In this document: positions 49,001-51,005 of the stretch, in pieces
Layout: each line of letters opens with the position of its first letter
How positions within the stretch are numbered: position 1 is the first letter of the stretch
Source: Brachycybe producta
Lineage: Eukaryota; Arthropoda; Diplopoda; Playtdesmida; Andrognathidae
Reading direction: 5' to 3'
Assembly (NCBI GenBank): GCA_036925085.1
Contig: JAUPFP010000002.1
Location: 2,502,550 to 2,566,549, forward strand
DNA: 64,000 nt
Position numbers and translations under genes: made by a program
The notes under the pieces: generated by a model
Seen by the model: the letters and a program-made list of their open reading frames with translations, nothing else
Told to the model about the DNA's origin: nothing
Databases searched by the model: none

Positions 49001-49902
49001 ATTAGAAGTTTTAAACACAAAATGCAGAGTTTCTCATGATCGGTGACAGCTTATAATTTCAGAGTTAATTCTCCCCAAAATTATTTACATAATTCCAAGA
49101 AATTAGTTTTAAAAGGGAAATGTTTTGGGATCAGGATCAAGCATTGAGCAGTTTTACTTGTGGTTGAGCCCTGGTTGACAGTGGTCCCTCCCGAGGGCTA
49201 AACAAATAAAAGTAGATGCACAGGACAGGCTAGTGGCACTTTTGAACACGTTTTTACACAGGTTGAAGTACAGTTACTATGTTGAAGAAGTTTTAGAGTA
49301 ATGCAAGTCCATTTTTTAGTTAGAAAGTATTTCAAAGAGAGGAAATATTTTCCAGTACCACCAATTGTTACATCAATGTATCATCAGATGGTTTTGTTTA
49401 CATTATGTCAAGTCACTTTTAATAACAAGTTTAGTGTATTCGGAAAATATAGTCTATTTTTTAAACCGGTGTTGTGTCCTTTCTGCCAATTTCGGAGATT
49501 CAGGAGAAGTTTGTCACTTTCCTTTTTAGGAATAGAGACACAAATACAGTACAAAAAAGGTTTACAGAGAGAAACCCACAAACATGTTACGTGAAAATAA
49601 ATGTCTAGTCATTGGTATTAGTTGACCTCAATCTAGGGATACAATTAAACAGTTCAAGATGTGCAATTATTTACAGTATTTTATTTAATTAAAGTATAAA
49701 TCAAGCTTATTTGTATTTTCAAGGCTTATACTACTTCTGTGTTTTGTCTAATTGGTCTATCACTTTTTAACACCTTTAACCATTGGTCTTTTTCTTTGCT
49801 TGTCATTCAAAAATACAGTTCAAAGGTCTTAATGTTCCCGGATCTTCCAATCCACATTTCTGTCAGTTTATATTAGACAGGAGTCGTCATTTAATGAAAC
49901 CG
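528..49902 (+). CDS. DMXL: DmX-like / Rabconnectin-3 alpha gene, partial, 28 exons
   Basis: Seen: 28 blocks of coding sequence (26 firm, two candidates), each flanked by AG and GT (twice GC), join in matching phase to about 5.56 kb (about 1,850 residues). Recognisable family words include CAYSGRIACAYKHGKSF, WVRDGILVVGMDNEMH, LPQYHPKQLMELLNFGKIRR, LPGLSSLDQMHLLALADT, LDDCGLRFLLAMR, LATGFEVDGGQLRYQLY and LHGASGGGLASVRMELILL. Known: DMXL/Rabconnectin-3 proteins are about 3,000-residue WD40 and alpha-solenoid proteins related to yeast Rav1. They act with WDR7 (Rabconnectin-3 beta) to promote V1-Vo V-ATPase assembly on endosomes and vesicles. Missing: the N-terminal WD40 exons upstream and the C-terminal WD40 exons downstream, which would lie beyond the provirus. 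No frameshift or in-frame stop was seen inside the exons, so the gene looks functional. Family assignment is near certain; the exact ortholog is inferred from recall. Confidence 0.95.
1380..1890. mobile_element. Helitron-like dispersed element with minisatellite (locus 1)
   Basis: A 5' part (tacaaacaaggacaaaaacg, then catggtcaacttttatg) is shared with 1936-1990, 7440-7510 and, inverted, 20525-20620. Next comes the 30-bp array at 1527-1795. The 3' part (gctggttatttca, gcaatggaggtctata, gaatcccttgttta) recurs after all five arrays. The Helitron link rests on shared flank with the 7380-7712 element and is an inference. Confidence 0.5.
1527..1795. repeat. 30-bp alternating purine-pyrimidine minisatellite, array 1
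   Basis: About nine units of a 30-bp repeat of the form catgtgcgtacgcatgcgcg plus ten more bases. The sequence alternates purine and pyrimidine almost throughout, so it is Z-DNA prone and self-complementary. Every frame on both strands is open, which produces false His/Cys/Ala/Tyr reading frames. Confidence 0.95.
1997..3025. repeat. 30-bp minisatellite, array 2, homogenised core
   Basis: About 34 units of the 30-bp repeat. From about 2221 to 2875 the units are identical by eye (acgtgtgcgtacgcatgcgc plus gcacgtatgc), while both edges are degenerate. It is flanked by the same catggtcaacttttatg and gttggttatttca sequences as the other loci. All six frames are open through the array. Confidence 0.97.
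3100..3210. repeat. hAT-type MITE family C fragment
   Basis: Contains aggttaggtttcaaaagacg, aaaaagcgcaaagattcgag and gaatgtccgatccctag, the terminal part of the family seen complete at 50293-50702. A similar piece lies at 1886-1936 before array 2. Confidence 0.65.
3404..3686 (+). CDS. DMXL: DMXL exon 2 of window
   Basis: The acceptor is ccattcag, the donor CAG|GTATGT, phase 0 to 1. It continues the Rav1-like region with LLFTAVGSDIAQANLK, the serine-rich RKASSM segment and the highly conserved WVRDGILVVGMDNEMHIYSQW. Confidence 0.93.
3804..4020 (+). CDS. DMXL: DMXL exon 3 of window
   Basis: The acceptor is ataaaaag, the donor CGG|GTAACA, phase 1 to 2. It encodes a poorly conserved acidic and serine-rich linker (NVPDFDESIDNRTLTEKDL) that fits in frame between exons 2 and 4. 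Support comes from phase and splice sites more than from similarity. Confidence 0.75.
4460..5142. mobile_element. hAT-like MITE family F
   Basis: It starts with agggtggcaggttttttttt and ends with accacgccaccctgc, a terminal inverted repeat of the AGGGTGGC / GCCACCCT type common in hAT elements. The interior (gtgacctatgtcagaggcggg, ggtttatttaaaaaaaaaca) recurs at 6575-6966 and 50048-51000. No transposase is seen. Confidence 0.65.
5143..5640. other. Intron without recognised feature
   Basis: AT-rich sequence with an A-run near 5346. I see no exon, repeat family or RNA gene here. Confidence 0.5.
5640..6192. mobile_element. Dispersed minisatellite element, locus 3
   Basis: The 5' flank (tattattacaaatgaatgac, gcatgcgcatcacatgtaac) is shared with 15273-15345. 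The 30-bp alternating purine-pyrimidine array occupies about 5696-6103 with more diverged units (agtgtgtacatgtgcataca). The 3' flank (gttggttatttgatatatga, gcaatggaggtctataggg) is common to loci 1-5. Confidence 0.8.
6240..6415. repeat. Purine-rich tract with G run
   Basis: Low-complexity GA-rich stretch including gagagagagagggggggggg at about 6275-6300. It could form triplex or G-quadruplex DNA. The 60-residue and 85-residue frames across it look like low-complexity shadows. Confidence 0.6.
6416..6516. repeat. Inverted repeat, about 35-bp arms
   Basis: The left arm (agaatttcttttgctccgcc ... gaacgtca) is the near-perfect reverse complement of the right arm (tgacgtcataaaagggcgga ... agaaattct), with about 30 bases between. 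This is likely a small foldback element or a palindromic terminus. Confidence 0.7.
6520..6576 (+). mobile_element. Helitron-like 3' terminus
   Basis: A hairpin (CCCGTCAT/ATGATGGG, 6547-6564) lies eight bases before CTAG, followed by T. This is the hallmark 3' end of Helitrons. The same end occurs at 7712 and, inverted, at 20409. Confidence 0.5.
6577..6966. mobile_element. hAT-like MITE family F, truncated copy
   Basis: Resembles 4685-5142 (ataaatattaaagtaattaa, agtcacagtattacctatgt, gtgaagcatattgtgggac) and ends aatgccaccctg. The left end is missing and abuts the Helitron-like end. Confidence 0.6.
6970..7350. mobile_element. hAT-type MITE family C copy
   Basis: Shares gagattcgaaaactcgcatc, gttttaactctgttgacgtc, aatttcggtgataccaggg and ggattcgtcccatctctaat with the other four copies (16385, 26789, 33310, 50293). 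Confidence 0.7.
7380..7712 (+). mobile_element. Non-autonomous Helitron-like element
   Basis: It ends with a strong hairpin (ACCCGTCA/TGACGGGT, 7675-7691), an 18-base spacer and CTAG before T, as in Helitron 3' ends. The interior includes the catggtcagctttatgttg block shared with the minisatellite loci. The 5' boundary is approximate and no Rep/helicase is seen. Confidence 0.5.
7918..8377 (+). CDS. DMXL: DMXL exon 4 of window
   Basis: The acceptor is aaatttcag, the donor AAG|GTATGA, phase 2 to 0. It carries GLFEASRIACPVLPQYHPKQ and NFGKIRRVKSILSHVVNCLAG, a serine-rich insert, then DYVEINAIPPLPLFTLLAAD. All are family-conserved. Confidence 0.93.
8585..8958. repeat. Foldback family A, right arm
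   Basis: Contains tttttacgagcattttaatg, agttagaaattcgcgatttt and gatgctagcactgtttgcga, ending cttcttaa. The terminal TTAA is shared with the next element, family D. Confidence 0.7.
8955..9422. mobile_element. TTAA-flanked MITE family D
   Basis: Inverted ends are ttaaagagaccattagctcc and ggaggtaatggtctctttaa. Copies occur at 30625 and 40717. It contains a run of 14 C at about 9070. The 65-residue frame inside is not a gene. Confidence 0.7.
9438..9590. repeat. Imperfect palindrome
   Basis: The arms tgacggatcttggtgggcag and gtccatacagatccgtcagt pair imperfectly around an AT-rich centre. This is probably a decayed foldback element. Confidence 0.5.
9785..9937 (+). CDS. DMXL: DMXL exon 5 of window
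   Basis: The acceptor is atttgaag, the donor CAG|GTAATT, phase 0 to 0. It encodes a 51-residue acidic segment (GYGTLFDSVTIASAESLDD) between the LLAAD and LPGLSSLD conserved blocks. Confidence 0.8.
10001..10452. mobile_element. Foldback MITE family G, copy 1
   Basis: Long inverted arms: gtggtagaaatctgagcagc ... aagaaagttgggaaggggga pairs with cttcccaactttcttttgtt ... gctgctcagatttctaccac. The loop holds cctaacctaacg-type sequence. A second copy is at 13909-14351. It lies between exons 5 and 6. Confidence 0.85.
10501..10648 (+). CDS. DMXL: DMXL exon 6 of window
   Basis: The acceptor is gttgtctcag, the donor AAG|GTATTT, phase 0 to 1. It encodes ARILTQLLTHTHLPGLSS and DQMHLLALADTVATF, one of the most conserved stretches of the family. 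Confidence 0.93.
10690..11400. repeat. Inverted-repeat region, likely foldback element
   Basis: The arm at 10797-10906 (cacagaataaaaagttatac ... agtcgccatcttt) is inverted at 11166-11290 (agatggtggcg ... gtataactttttattctgtg). Between them a nested palindrome at 10991-11097 pairs gacgtgaacgcaaattgaat with attcaattcgcgttcatgtc. Confidence 0.6.
11547..12035. mobile_element. MITE with GAGTCGG-type inverted ends
   Basis: The left end (ggctatggagtcg) and right end (cgactccaactccacaaccc) are inverted, with internal pieces gtctccgactccact and gagtcggagtcg. It includes a short tRNA-like stretch (gccgtagcggttagagcgg, 11851-11869), too weak to call a SINE. The frame across it is not a gene. Confidence 0.5.
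12261..12302 (+). CDS. DMXL: DMXL candidate 42-nt micro-exon
   Basis: A 42-nt block has a good acceptor (ttatttttag), a CAG|GTTATT donor and no stop. It preserves phase 1 to 1, so including or skipping it leaves the frame intact. It adds 14 residues (HNITTEFASGMSA) before the DSLDDCGLR block. This could be an alternative cassette exon or chance. Confidence 0.45.
12369..12643 (+). CDS. DMXL: DMXL exon 8 of window
   Basis: The acceptor is actgtttag, the donor AAG|GTAGGC, phase 1 to 0. It encodes LDDCGLRFLLAMRHQTYLL, NNLVWAFHSETQDELINMI and LKELGVGWWVRNNSTLRRCI, matching the DmX-like alpha-solenoid. Confidence 0.94.
12839..13576 (+). pseudogene. mariner-family transposon relic
   Basis: Inverted ends are cgaggggcagtcaaaaaata and cttactttctgactgcccct, next to TA. 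A transposase start at 13004 encodes the mariner helix-turn-helix (PLSKIEIHAVIRFLWLKK ... SRQAVGEMVENI), then the frame breaks near 13170. A C-terminal catalytic piece (LNLSPCDFHVFGPMKNEL) survives near 13312-13366, and the region with the first two catalytic aspartates is mostly deleted. This is an inactive cut-and-paste element. Confidence 0.85.
13803..13900 (+). CDS. DMXL: DMXL exon 9 of window
   Basis: The acceptor is ttatctag, the donor TAG|GTATGT, phase 0 to 2. It encodes VAKAAFQEHNNPMDAALFY and LAMKKKTVLWGLFR, nearly invariant in the family. A foldback element begins only about nine bases after the donor. Confidence 0.94.
13909..14351. mobile_element. Foldback MITE family G, copy 2
   Basis: Same arms as 10001-10452 (gtagaaatttgagcagccca ... 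ggctgctcagatttctacca). It almost fills the 500-bp intron between exons 9 and 10, starting nine bases after the donor. Confidence 0.85.
14402..14567 (+). CDS. DMXL: DMXL exon 10 of window (GC donor)
   Basis: It continues the split arginine codon (LFR|SVQDSRMVPFF) and encodes WRKAALKNAFALLGKQRF and AAFFLLAGALHDAVE. Phase and conservation (DAVE followed by VCL in exon 11) require a GAG|GCAAGT donor, so the next intron is GC-AG. Confidence 0.92.
14706..14960. repeat. Foldback family A left end, palindrome and GT repeat
   Basis: A family A left end (ttaagaggctacatcgtaaa) runs to about 14840. It is followed by a 28-bp palindrome (cctccattgctctaaagagc ... ggagg, about 14849-14876) and a (TG)n tract near 14915-14946. 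Confidence 0.65.
14950..15210. repeat. Dispersed repeat family H, copy 1
   Basis: Shares cgaacaactcaagaacggaa, gacatgcagtattttttatt, caggggttattttttatg and cgaacaactcgaaaacgggg with 19345-19615. Function unknown. Confidence 0.6.
15270..15725. mobile_element. Dispersed minisatellite element, locus 4
   Basis: The 5' flank (tattattacaaatgaatgac) and 3' flank (gttggttatttgatatatga ... tgaatcccttgttta) match locus 3. The 30-bp array (15350-15643) is highly regular: cacatgcgcacaagtgtgta plus cacgtgcgta repeated about nine times. Confidence 0.85.
15726..16040. repeat. Foldback family A, right arm
   Basis: Contains gaaatagtttttaaaac, gcactttgaaaacttaatat and aagtaattttgtgatgtagc, ending ctcttaa. 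It directly follows minisatellite locus 4. Confidence 0.65.
16385..16792. mobile_element. hAT-type MITE family C copy
   Basis: Contains cattcgaatcccgcaaatct, cttcgcgcttttttcgtctt, tattgacgtccaatagaagc and ggattcgtctcacctgtag, a full-length match to 50293-50702. Confidence 0.7.
16930..18050 (+). pseudogene. CR1/Jockey-type non-LTR reverse transcriptase relic
   Basis: Three frames carry pieces of one RT. 16946-17173 has SNRQQRVQIDGAVSDWAKV and SGVPLGSILGPLLFLLFIND. 17154-17429 has FANDAVVYRR and CSEWNLKLNRSKCNVMRVSR. 17666-18034 has the C-terminal region with PNVVRLWNSLPVHSSLLGRF. The catalytic FADD motif reads FAND, and there are frameshifts near 17160 and 17640 and a stop at 17427. It ends in an ttaatttaatttaattgaat tail. 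It is 5' truncated and inactive, inside the intron after exon 10. Confidence 0.88.
18051..18781. other. Intron without firm feature
   Basis: The stretch 18128-18245 keeps one open frame (KLRAYRSYKRQQAAAVVMTT) that resembles a decayed coding fragment, but I cannot identify it. The rest is AT-rich. Confidence 0.35.
18782..19082 (+). CDS. DMXL: DMXL exon 11 of window
   Basis: The acceptor is atttctag, the donor CAG|GTTTAA, phase 0 to 1. It encodes VCLTKLDDLQLAMVIIRLHE, HPDAFLRSMAYWTLKDYANA and a less conserved acidic linker. Confidence 0.93.
19153..19241 (+). CDS. DMXL: DMXL exon 12 of window
   Basis: The acceptor is tttttaag, the donor AAG|GTGAAT, phase 1 to 0. It encodes NPSVFNFYLYLRTHPLLIRQ, a short but very characteristic family block that no longer ORF covers. 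Confidence 0.93.
19345..19615. repeat. Dispersed repeat family H, copy 2
   Basis: Same words as 14950-15210: gaacaactcaagaacgaaat, gacatgcagtattttttatt, gtgggtcgaacaactcg. Confidence 0.6.
19796..20052. mobile_element. Dispersed minisatellite element, locus 5 (short)
   Basis: Begins atcacaaatgaataacgcat, has a short diverged array (19826-19962, cacgtgtgtacatgtgcgta) and ends with the common 3' flank (aaaactggttgtttgatata ... tgaatcccttgttta). Confidence 0.75.
20067..20400. repeat. Foldback family E, left arm
   Basis: Starts ttaagagcctaggtacacct and contains ccatcttgttattttgagga and cttattataaattttgaaaa, as in 34480-35384 and 41447-41905. Confidence 0.65.
20409..20620 (-). mobile_element. Helitron-like element, minus strand
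   Basis: Read on the minus strand it ends with a CCCGGTCAT/ATGAC-type hairpin and CTAG before T. It also carries the catggtcaacttta block shared with the minisatellite loci. The 5' end is not defined. Confidence 0.45.
20621..21245. other. Intron without firm feature
   Basis: Contains an AT-rich segment near 20636 starting acaggggtacccgagcttac, which loosely resembles 45684 and may be a decayed Tigger-type MITE. No coding exon was seen. Confidence 0.35.
21246..21854. mobile_element. MITE with 35-40 bp inverted ends
   Basis: The left end (ccgtttcacaaaactacatt ... gacttgttagtaacaag) and right end (ttgttactaacaagacttgt ... gttttgtgaaacgg) are inverted. The interior is full of acaagt/acttgt repeats. 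The 75-residue frame inside is not a gene. It lies just before exon 13. Confidence 0.8.
21926..22178 (+). CDS. DMXL: DMXL exon 13 of window
   Basis: The acceptor is taactag, the donor AAG|GTAAGC, phase 0 to 1. It encodes DSITALERRLYFTSAHAHF and CPTLALEVLSRLPSKV, followed by a serine-rich variable stretch. Confidence 0.93.
22179..22936. other. Intron with possible hAT fragment
   Basis: The stretch near 22265-22340 (agcatttcccaaatggtgtt, ccctggggttccatgaagcg) resembles hAT-type MITE ends. Nothing else was recognised. Confidence 0.3.
22937..23053 (+). CDS. DMXL: DMXL exon 14 of window
   Basis: The acceptor is attcacag, the donor AAG|GTAAAC, phase 1 to 1. It encodes DLDWGQPMSFLNNN and an acidic tail (FIDKDGETHEDKE). 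The DxDWxQP core is typical of the family. Confidence 0.85.
23361..23928 (+). pseudogene. Second mariner relic, internally deleted
   Basis: Ends tacgagggtgagtcaaaaaa and ttttgactcaccctcgta form a terminal inverted repeat beginning with TA. The interior keeps a mariner transposase C-terminus: GVVIMYDYARLHISAHTV (the catalytic D region) and SPALAPSDFYLFGPLKAYL (third D) near 23518-23700. There is a stop at 23620, and the N-terminal half is deleted. It differs from the element at 12839 in both ends and protein. Confidence 0.87.
24515..24585 (+). CDS. DMXL: DMXL exon 15 of window
   Basis: The acceptor cacaaag is chosen because it alone keeps phase 1 and an open frame. The donor is AAG|GTGTGA, phase 1 to 0. 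It encodes MAQQLKFIACLK, which joins directly to the next conserved exon. Confidence 0.88.
24668..25212. mobile_element. MITE with TGTACCGA-type ends
   Basis: Starts aaggctgtaccgatcacact and ends caaaattgtctcggtactac ctta. Internal parts (gccgatttactgctaatcagc) are partly palindromic. Probably a hAT-type MITE between exons 15 and 16. Confidence 0.5.
25441..25576 (+). CDS. DMXL: DMXL exon 16 of window
   Basis: The acceptor is atatttcag, the donor AAG|GTTAAT, phase 0 to 1. It encodes IVMEELSTLATGFEVDGGQL and RYQLYVWLEQEVEALREIC, a signature of DmX-like proteins. Confidence 0.95.
25617..26205. mobile_element. Foldback family A, right end truncated
   Basis: The left arm starts ttaagaggctacatcacaag. 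The right arm begins near 26020 and stops at aggtgcaac, short of the terminal TTAA. Confidence 0.7.
26787..27199 (-). mobile_element. hAT-type MITE family C, inverted copy
   Basis: Ends tagaggtgggacgaatccta and gaatgtcccatcccta are the family termini. It is flanked on both sides by a longer near-identical stretch (gttttttggattt then tttttag). Confidence 0.75.
27479..27646 (+). CDS. DMXL: DMXL exon 17 of window (GC donor)
   Basis: The acceptor is ctattaag, phase 1 to 1. It encodes RPTLHEILLADKMDFEAK and LQRAERRKCWLK. Joining to ANQTLLRTLL of the next exon requires the donor AAAG|GCATGT. The nearby GT would put exon 18 out of frame, so this is a second GC-AG intron. Confidence 0.9.
27826..28058 (+). 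CDS. DMXL: DMXL exon 18 of window
   Basis: The acceptor is tactag, the donor CAG|GTACCA, phase 1 to 0. It encodes NQTLLRTLLTYCCLHGASGG, GLASVRMELILLLQELHQE and LLSPLPFPTTLPLLSAS, nearly identical to other animals. Confidence 0.96.
28217..28941. mobile_element. Foldback family A, complete copy
   Basis: A 725-bp element, ttaagaggctacgtcacaaa ... aattttgagatgtagcctcttaa, with two long arms that are reverse complements (arm words gcaatgtgcacctta, aattggtaagtgcggttata, gcgaatttctaac). It has TTAA at both edges and no coding capacity. Confidence 0.8.
29159..29361 (+). CDS. DMXL: DMXL exon 19 of window
   Basis: The acceptor is tttttcag, the donor AAG|GTGATG, phase 0 to 2. It encodes SMAHDILHTVIDFKGPPIPG and MFVLRDLSIALAACIYQSLC. 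Confidence 0.95.
29730..29842 (+). CDS. DMXL: DMXL exon 20 of window
   Basis: The acceptor is cttgtag, the donor CAG|GTATGA, phase 2 to 1. It encodes SNVVYHNSHLMAGQPRRRRF, the polar SSSEDDLQPTTSP and NKWPG, in frame with the next exon's VTSLRALLSREKD. Confidence 0.9.
29890..30620. repeat. Diverged tandem and inverted repeats
   Basis: Units of about 50 bp (ccaaaacagtgtatttctta, atgcgaaaaacagtatattt) recur at 30010-30110 and 30430-30490. Inverted units (gggcactacatttttacatt) follow at 30505-30620. The frames here are artefacts. Confidence 0.55.
30625..31082. mobile_element. TTAA-flanked MITE family D copy
   Basis: Starts ttaaagagaccattaactta and ends atttctggaggtaa, truncated at the right. 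It contains a C run near 30777. Confidence 0.65.
31085..31300. repeat. Degenerate minisatellite, about 22-bp unit
   Basis: A run of diverged units of the form aatgcccccacagagctta (cagaatgtccccatag, agatgcccacagagca, gatgcccatagatcc). Confidence 0.5.
31471..31737 (+). CDS. DMXL: DMXL exon 21 of window
   Basis: The acceptor is gtttatag, the donor GAA|GTAAGT, phase 1 to 1. It encodes VTSLRALLSREKDDDAPKL, LLCESFISVYMSLLVQSIA and WAMLFGGGAKRLLKV. Confidence 0.95.
31885..32217. repeat. Foldback family A, right arm
   Basis: Contains atcagcaagtgcgccaatgt, tttttacgagcattttaatg and ends gatgtagcctcttaa. Confidence 0.65.
32383..32561 (+). CDS. DMXL: DMXL exon 22 of window
   Basis: The acceptor is gtttaag, the donor AAG|GTACCA, phase 1 to 0. 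It encodes LSKQRQRLHMKLF and RPTYREKFISPEVSMVSCFM. The PTYREKFxxPExSM motif is family-specific. Confidence 0.93.
32640..33065. repeat. Mixed repeats including family J
   Basis: A stretch with a G run (ggggcatagctagggaa ... gcggggggggg, 32696-32740) is followed by family J (32935-33065: gacacggaacaatgttgcgg, caatgtatcgcaacac). Family J recurs at 37655-37790. Confidence 0.5.
33204..33310. repeat. Mariner-type terminal fragment
   Basis: Starts tacgagggcagtttcgaaag followed by ttctcgg, a third, different mariner-like end. No second end or coding region was found. Confidence 0.45.
33310..34410 (-). mobile_element. hAT-type MITE family C, split by a solo LTR
   Basis: 33310-33576 and 34268-34410 together match family C (gggttcggccattcaaatcc ... 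ggattcgtcccacctctag). The LTR at 33577-34267 sits inside it. Confidence 0.75.
33577..34267. mobile_element. Solo LTR, family L, copy 1
   Basis: A 691-bp block starting TGTGAGCTTTTGACATC and ending GGGTGTTACA, flanked by tttt on both sides inside the poly-T of a family C MITE. It is similar to 38930-39591 (ggacctgtgtacacct, gaggtgtaaccaggtccaag, cccgggctatggttttggcg). TG...CA ends and a 4-bp target duplication indicate an LTR retrotransposon relic. This family is unrelated to the provirus LTR. Confidence 0.8.
34480..35384. mobile_element. Foldback family E, complete copy
   Basis: A 905-bp element with ends ttaagagcctagatatagcg and catggatctaggctcttaa and long complementary AT-rich arms. Copies lie at 20067 and 41447. 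Confidence 0.75.
35571..36285. mobile_element. Foldback family A, complete copy
   Basis: Ends ttaacggctacatggcacaa and gtaattttgcgatttagcct tttaa, with arms as in 28217-28941. Confidence 0.75.
36870..37110 (+). CDS. DMXL: DMXL exon 23 of window
   Basis: The acceptor is acttttag, the donor AAG|GTATGT, phase 0 to 1. It encodes FDYDSNESIPSEEEEDD and SYSWCIMRYAIITVARNYI, ending GMELQ. Confidence 0.92.
37111..38600. other. Intron with family J copy, otherwise unrecognised
   Basis: Family J lies at 37655-37790 (gtggatacggtacaatgttg, gcaacaatgtatcgcaacaa). Reading frames at 36963-37319 beyond the donor and at 37420-37690 have no recognisable product. The remainder is AT-rich. Confidence 0.4.
38607..40056. 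mobile_element. Foldback family A, split by a solo LTR
   Basis: The left arm (38607-38929) and right part (39592-40056, ending gatgtagcctcttaa) are one family A copy interrupted by the LTR at 38930-39591. Confidence 0.8.
38930..39591. mobile_element. Solo LTR, family L, copy 2
   Basis: A 662-bp block starting TGTGAGCTTTTGGCGACG and ending GCGTGTTACA, flanked by catc direct repeats (38926-38929 and 39592-39595). The empty site reads continuously in other family A copies, which confirms a precise insertion. Confidence 0.87.
40250..40442 (+). CDS. DMXL: DMXL exon 24 of window
   Basis: The acceptor is gttacag, the donor TAA|GTGAGT, phase 1 to 2. It encodes ELPVASPLIHSLQRVFDHW, HLEARGGPPRDYIPG and DPNNVPFK. 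Confidence 0.93.
40717..41159. mobile_element. TTAA-flanked MITE family D, complete copy
   Basis: Ends ttaaagagaccattacctcc and ggaggtaatggtctctttaa are inverted. The interior resembles 8955-9422. Confidence 0.75.
41447..41905. repeat. Foldback family E, left arm
   Basis: Starts ttaagagcctagatacacgt and contains tccatcttgttgttttgagc and aacgacttagaacaataac. Confidence 0.65.
42250..43110. mobile_element. Foldback element, family K
   Basis: The outer arms gatggcgccctaagatgtta ... gttttctcgcaaattac and gagtaatttgcgagaaaacg ... cttcttagggagccatgttt are inverted. The centre holds a long A run (42844-42870). Frames here are artefacts. Confidence 0.7.
43265..43502 (+). CDS. DMXL: DMXL exon 25 of window
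   Basis: The acceptor is cacgtcag, the donor CAA|GTATGC, phase 2 to 0. It encodes KHRSVFPVRRLWLFLVRQEQ, HEIFIRYIFSRKK and the conserved IRIIHKDQDSISAFCIS. Confidence 0.94.
43575..43696 (+). CDS. DMXL: DMXL exon 26 of window
   Basis: The acceptor is tttttttag, the donor GAG|GTAATC, phase 0 to 2. It encodes TNSHIVTLATTKEIQELDIS followed by LLEPPSWLEDE, matching the segment just before the C-terminal WD40 domain. Confidence 0.92.
43838..44405. mobile_element. Foldback family A, truncated copy
   Basis: Left end agattacatcgtaaaattac, right arm to cttaccaattttttgttatt ctatcactcgatc. Confidence 0.65.
44406..45540 (-). repeat. Possible tRNA-derived SINE remnant and adjacent repeats
   Basis: On the minus strand near 44800-44870 the sequence gggtcccaggttcggatcgc resembles a T-arm/B box, preceded by cttgtagtactggg. 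The matching A box is unclear. gatatcactaat-type direct repeats occur at 44505-44540 and 44870-44895. 44985-45540 is a separate palindromic gccgaa-rich repeat. Confidence 0.35.
46000..46186 (+). CDS. DMXL: DMXL exon 27 of window
   Basis: The acceptor is tcaaatag, the donor GTT|GTGAGT, phase 2 to 0. It encodes AAEYLVVQTAADRPMLAHL and a Ser/Thr/Gly-rich linker ending GQTGRATTV, the low-complexity lead-in to the C-terminal WD40 propeller. Confidence 0.88.
46388..47182. mobile_element. Foldback family A, nearly complete copy
   Basis: Starts ttaagaggctacatcacaaa and ends gaagttattttgtgctg, losing the last few bases. Confidence 0.75.
47730..48233. mobile_element. Tigger/pogo-like MITE
   Basis: Ends cagtgaacccccctataaca and gaccgtgttatacgggggtt aact are inverted, next to TA. 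Repeated ataacacgg-type words inside match Tigger-like terminal structures. No transposase. Confidence 0.65.
48545..48720. repeat. 18-bp minisatellite
   Basis: Units of cttgccctgaagccacttg type repeat about six times, then atctcctagagaccact units. An inverted, diverged echo (agggcaagtggttttagggc) lies at 48870-48915, suggesting a small foldback element. The 76-residue frame is an artefact. Confidence 0.75.
49819..49902 (+). CDS. DMXL: DMXL candidate exon 28 of window
   Basis: An 84-nt block has an acceptor (aaatacag), a near-consensus donor (CCG|GTGAGT) and phase 0 at both ends, as required after exon 27. It encodes FKGLNVPGSS and FCQFILDRSRHLMKP. I do not firmly recall this segment from other DMXL proteins. 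It would sit between the Ser/Thr linker and the first C-terminal WD40 strand. Confidence 0.55.
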
Positions 49903-50047
49903 GTGAGTGAAGACTCCTGTTTTCATGTGTTGAGCATATTTTTAGATCTGAAACTTTTGTTGAATTTATTATGTTAATTAATGAAAAAAAAAACATCTTG
50001 ATATGTTTGTGGCAATTTGATTGTGTTACGTTATTGGCTGCTTCAAG

Positions 50048-51005
50048 AGCAGGGTGGCTGGTTTTTTTTTAGTTTGAAGAAGAAGAAAAAAAAATTAACC
50101 CCATTTTTTTTTTATAAAACCAGTTTTTTTGTTTAAACCATAAAATATGTTTTCTTTTGTAAAAAAAAATTACTATATTGACTATAAGACACTGTCACAC
50201 TGGGAGGTGTATATTTTTGCATTTTGCATATTGTGCATATTTTCATTTTTTATTTAAAGATCAAATACTAATTTAATATAAATATTAAAATTAGGGATTG
50301 GCCATTCGAATCCTCGAATCCCGCAAGCTTTCAAAAATATTCGAGATTCGAAAACTCGAATCTTCACGTTTTTTTCGTCTTTCAAATCCTAACCTAAAAA
50401 AACTGTTAGACTTTGGTAAAAATAGTTTTAACTCCATTGACGTCCAATAGAAGCATTCACTAACAAAAACACGGCGATTGTTGCAATTTCGGTGTTGTAC
50501 CCGGATCACCAATATCACCTTGTGGCGACTCTGAGTGCCACACTGTTTTTTATTATTAGTAATTTAATTTTTAATATTATTTCATTTATTTGCATCTTAA
50601 TGAATAATTAAGATTTTTATATGAAGGATTCTAGAGATTCGACGGGTTCAATAACCTTTTAGGATTCGGATTCGAGGAAATTTAGGATTCTTCCCACCTC
50701 TAATTAAAATAATTAAACCCAAATCGTGTGAATAATGTGTGTGTGTGTGTGTGTGAATAATGTGTGTGGTGTGTGTGCAGTGATTAACATAGGCATAAAA
50801 CCTTCAGTTTACAATCTGCACCTCCCACAAGTCACAGTATCACCTATGTAGTGAAGCATATTCTGGGAATGAAGTATAATTTTTGTTTGTATATTAAAAA
50901 CCAATAGGTTCATTACAATTTATCAAAAAAATAAAATTAGTCGTTTTTGGTTAAAACCAGAGGTTTATTTAAAAAAAACAAGCAGTTAAAACCATTAGAC
51001 CAAGA
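50048..51005. mobile_element. hAT-like MITE family F, interrupted copy
   Basis: Starts gcagggtggctggttttttt and continues after the nested family C element with gtgaagcatattctgggaat and gtttatttaaaaaaaacaag. The right terminus is degraded. Confidence 0.6.
50293..50702 (-). mobile_element. hAT-type MITE family C, complete with 8-bp target duplication
   Basis: A 410-bp element (tagggattggccattcgaat ... ggattcttcccacctcta) flanked by attaaaat at 50285-50292 and 50703-50710. The 8-bp duplication assigns the family to the hAT superfamily. It is inserted in a family F MITE. Confidence 0.85.
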
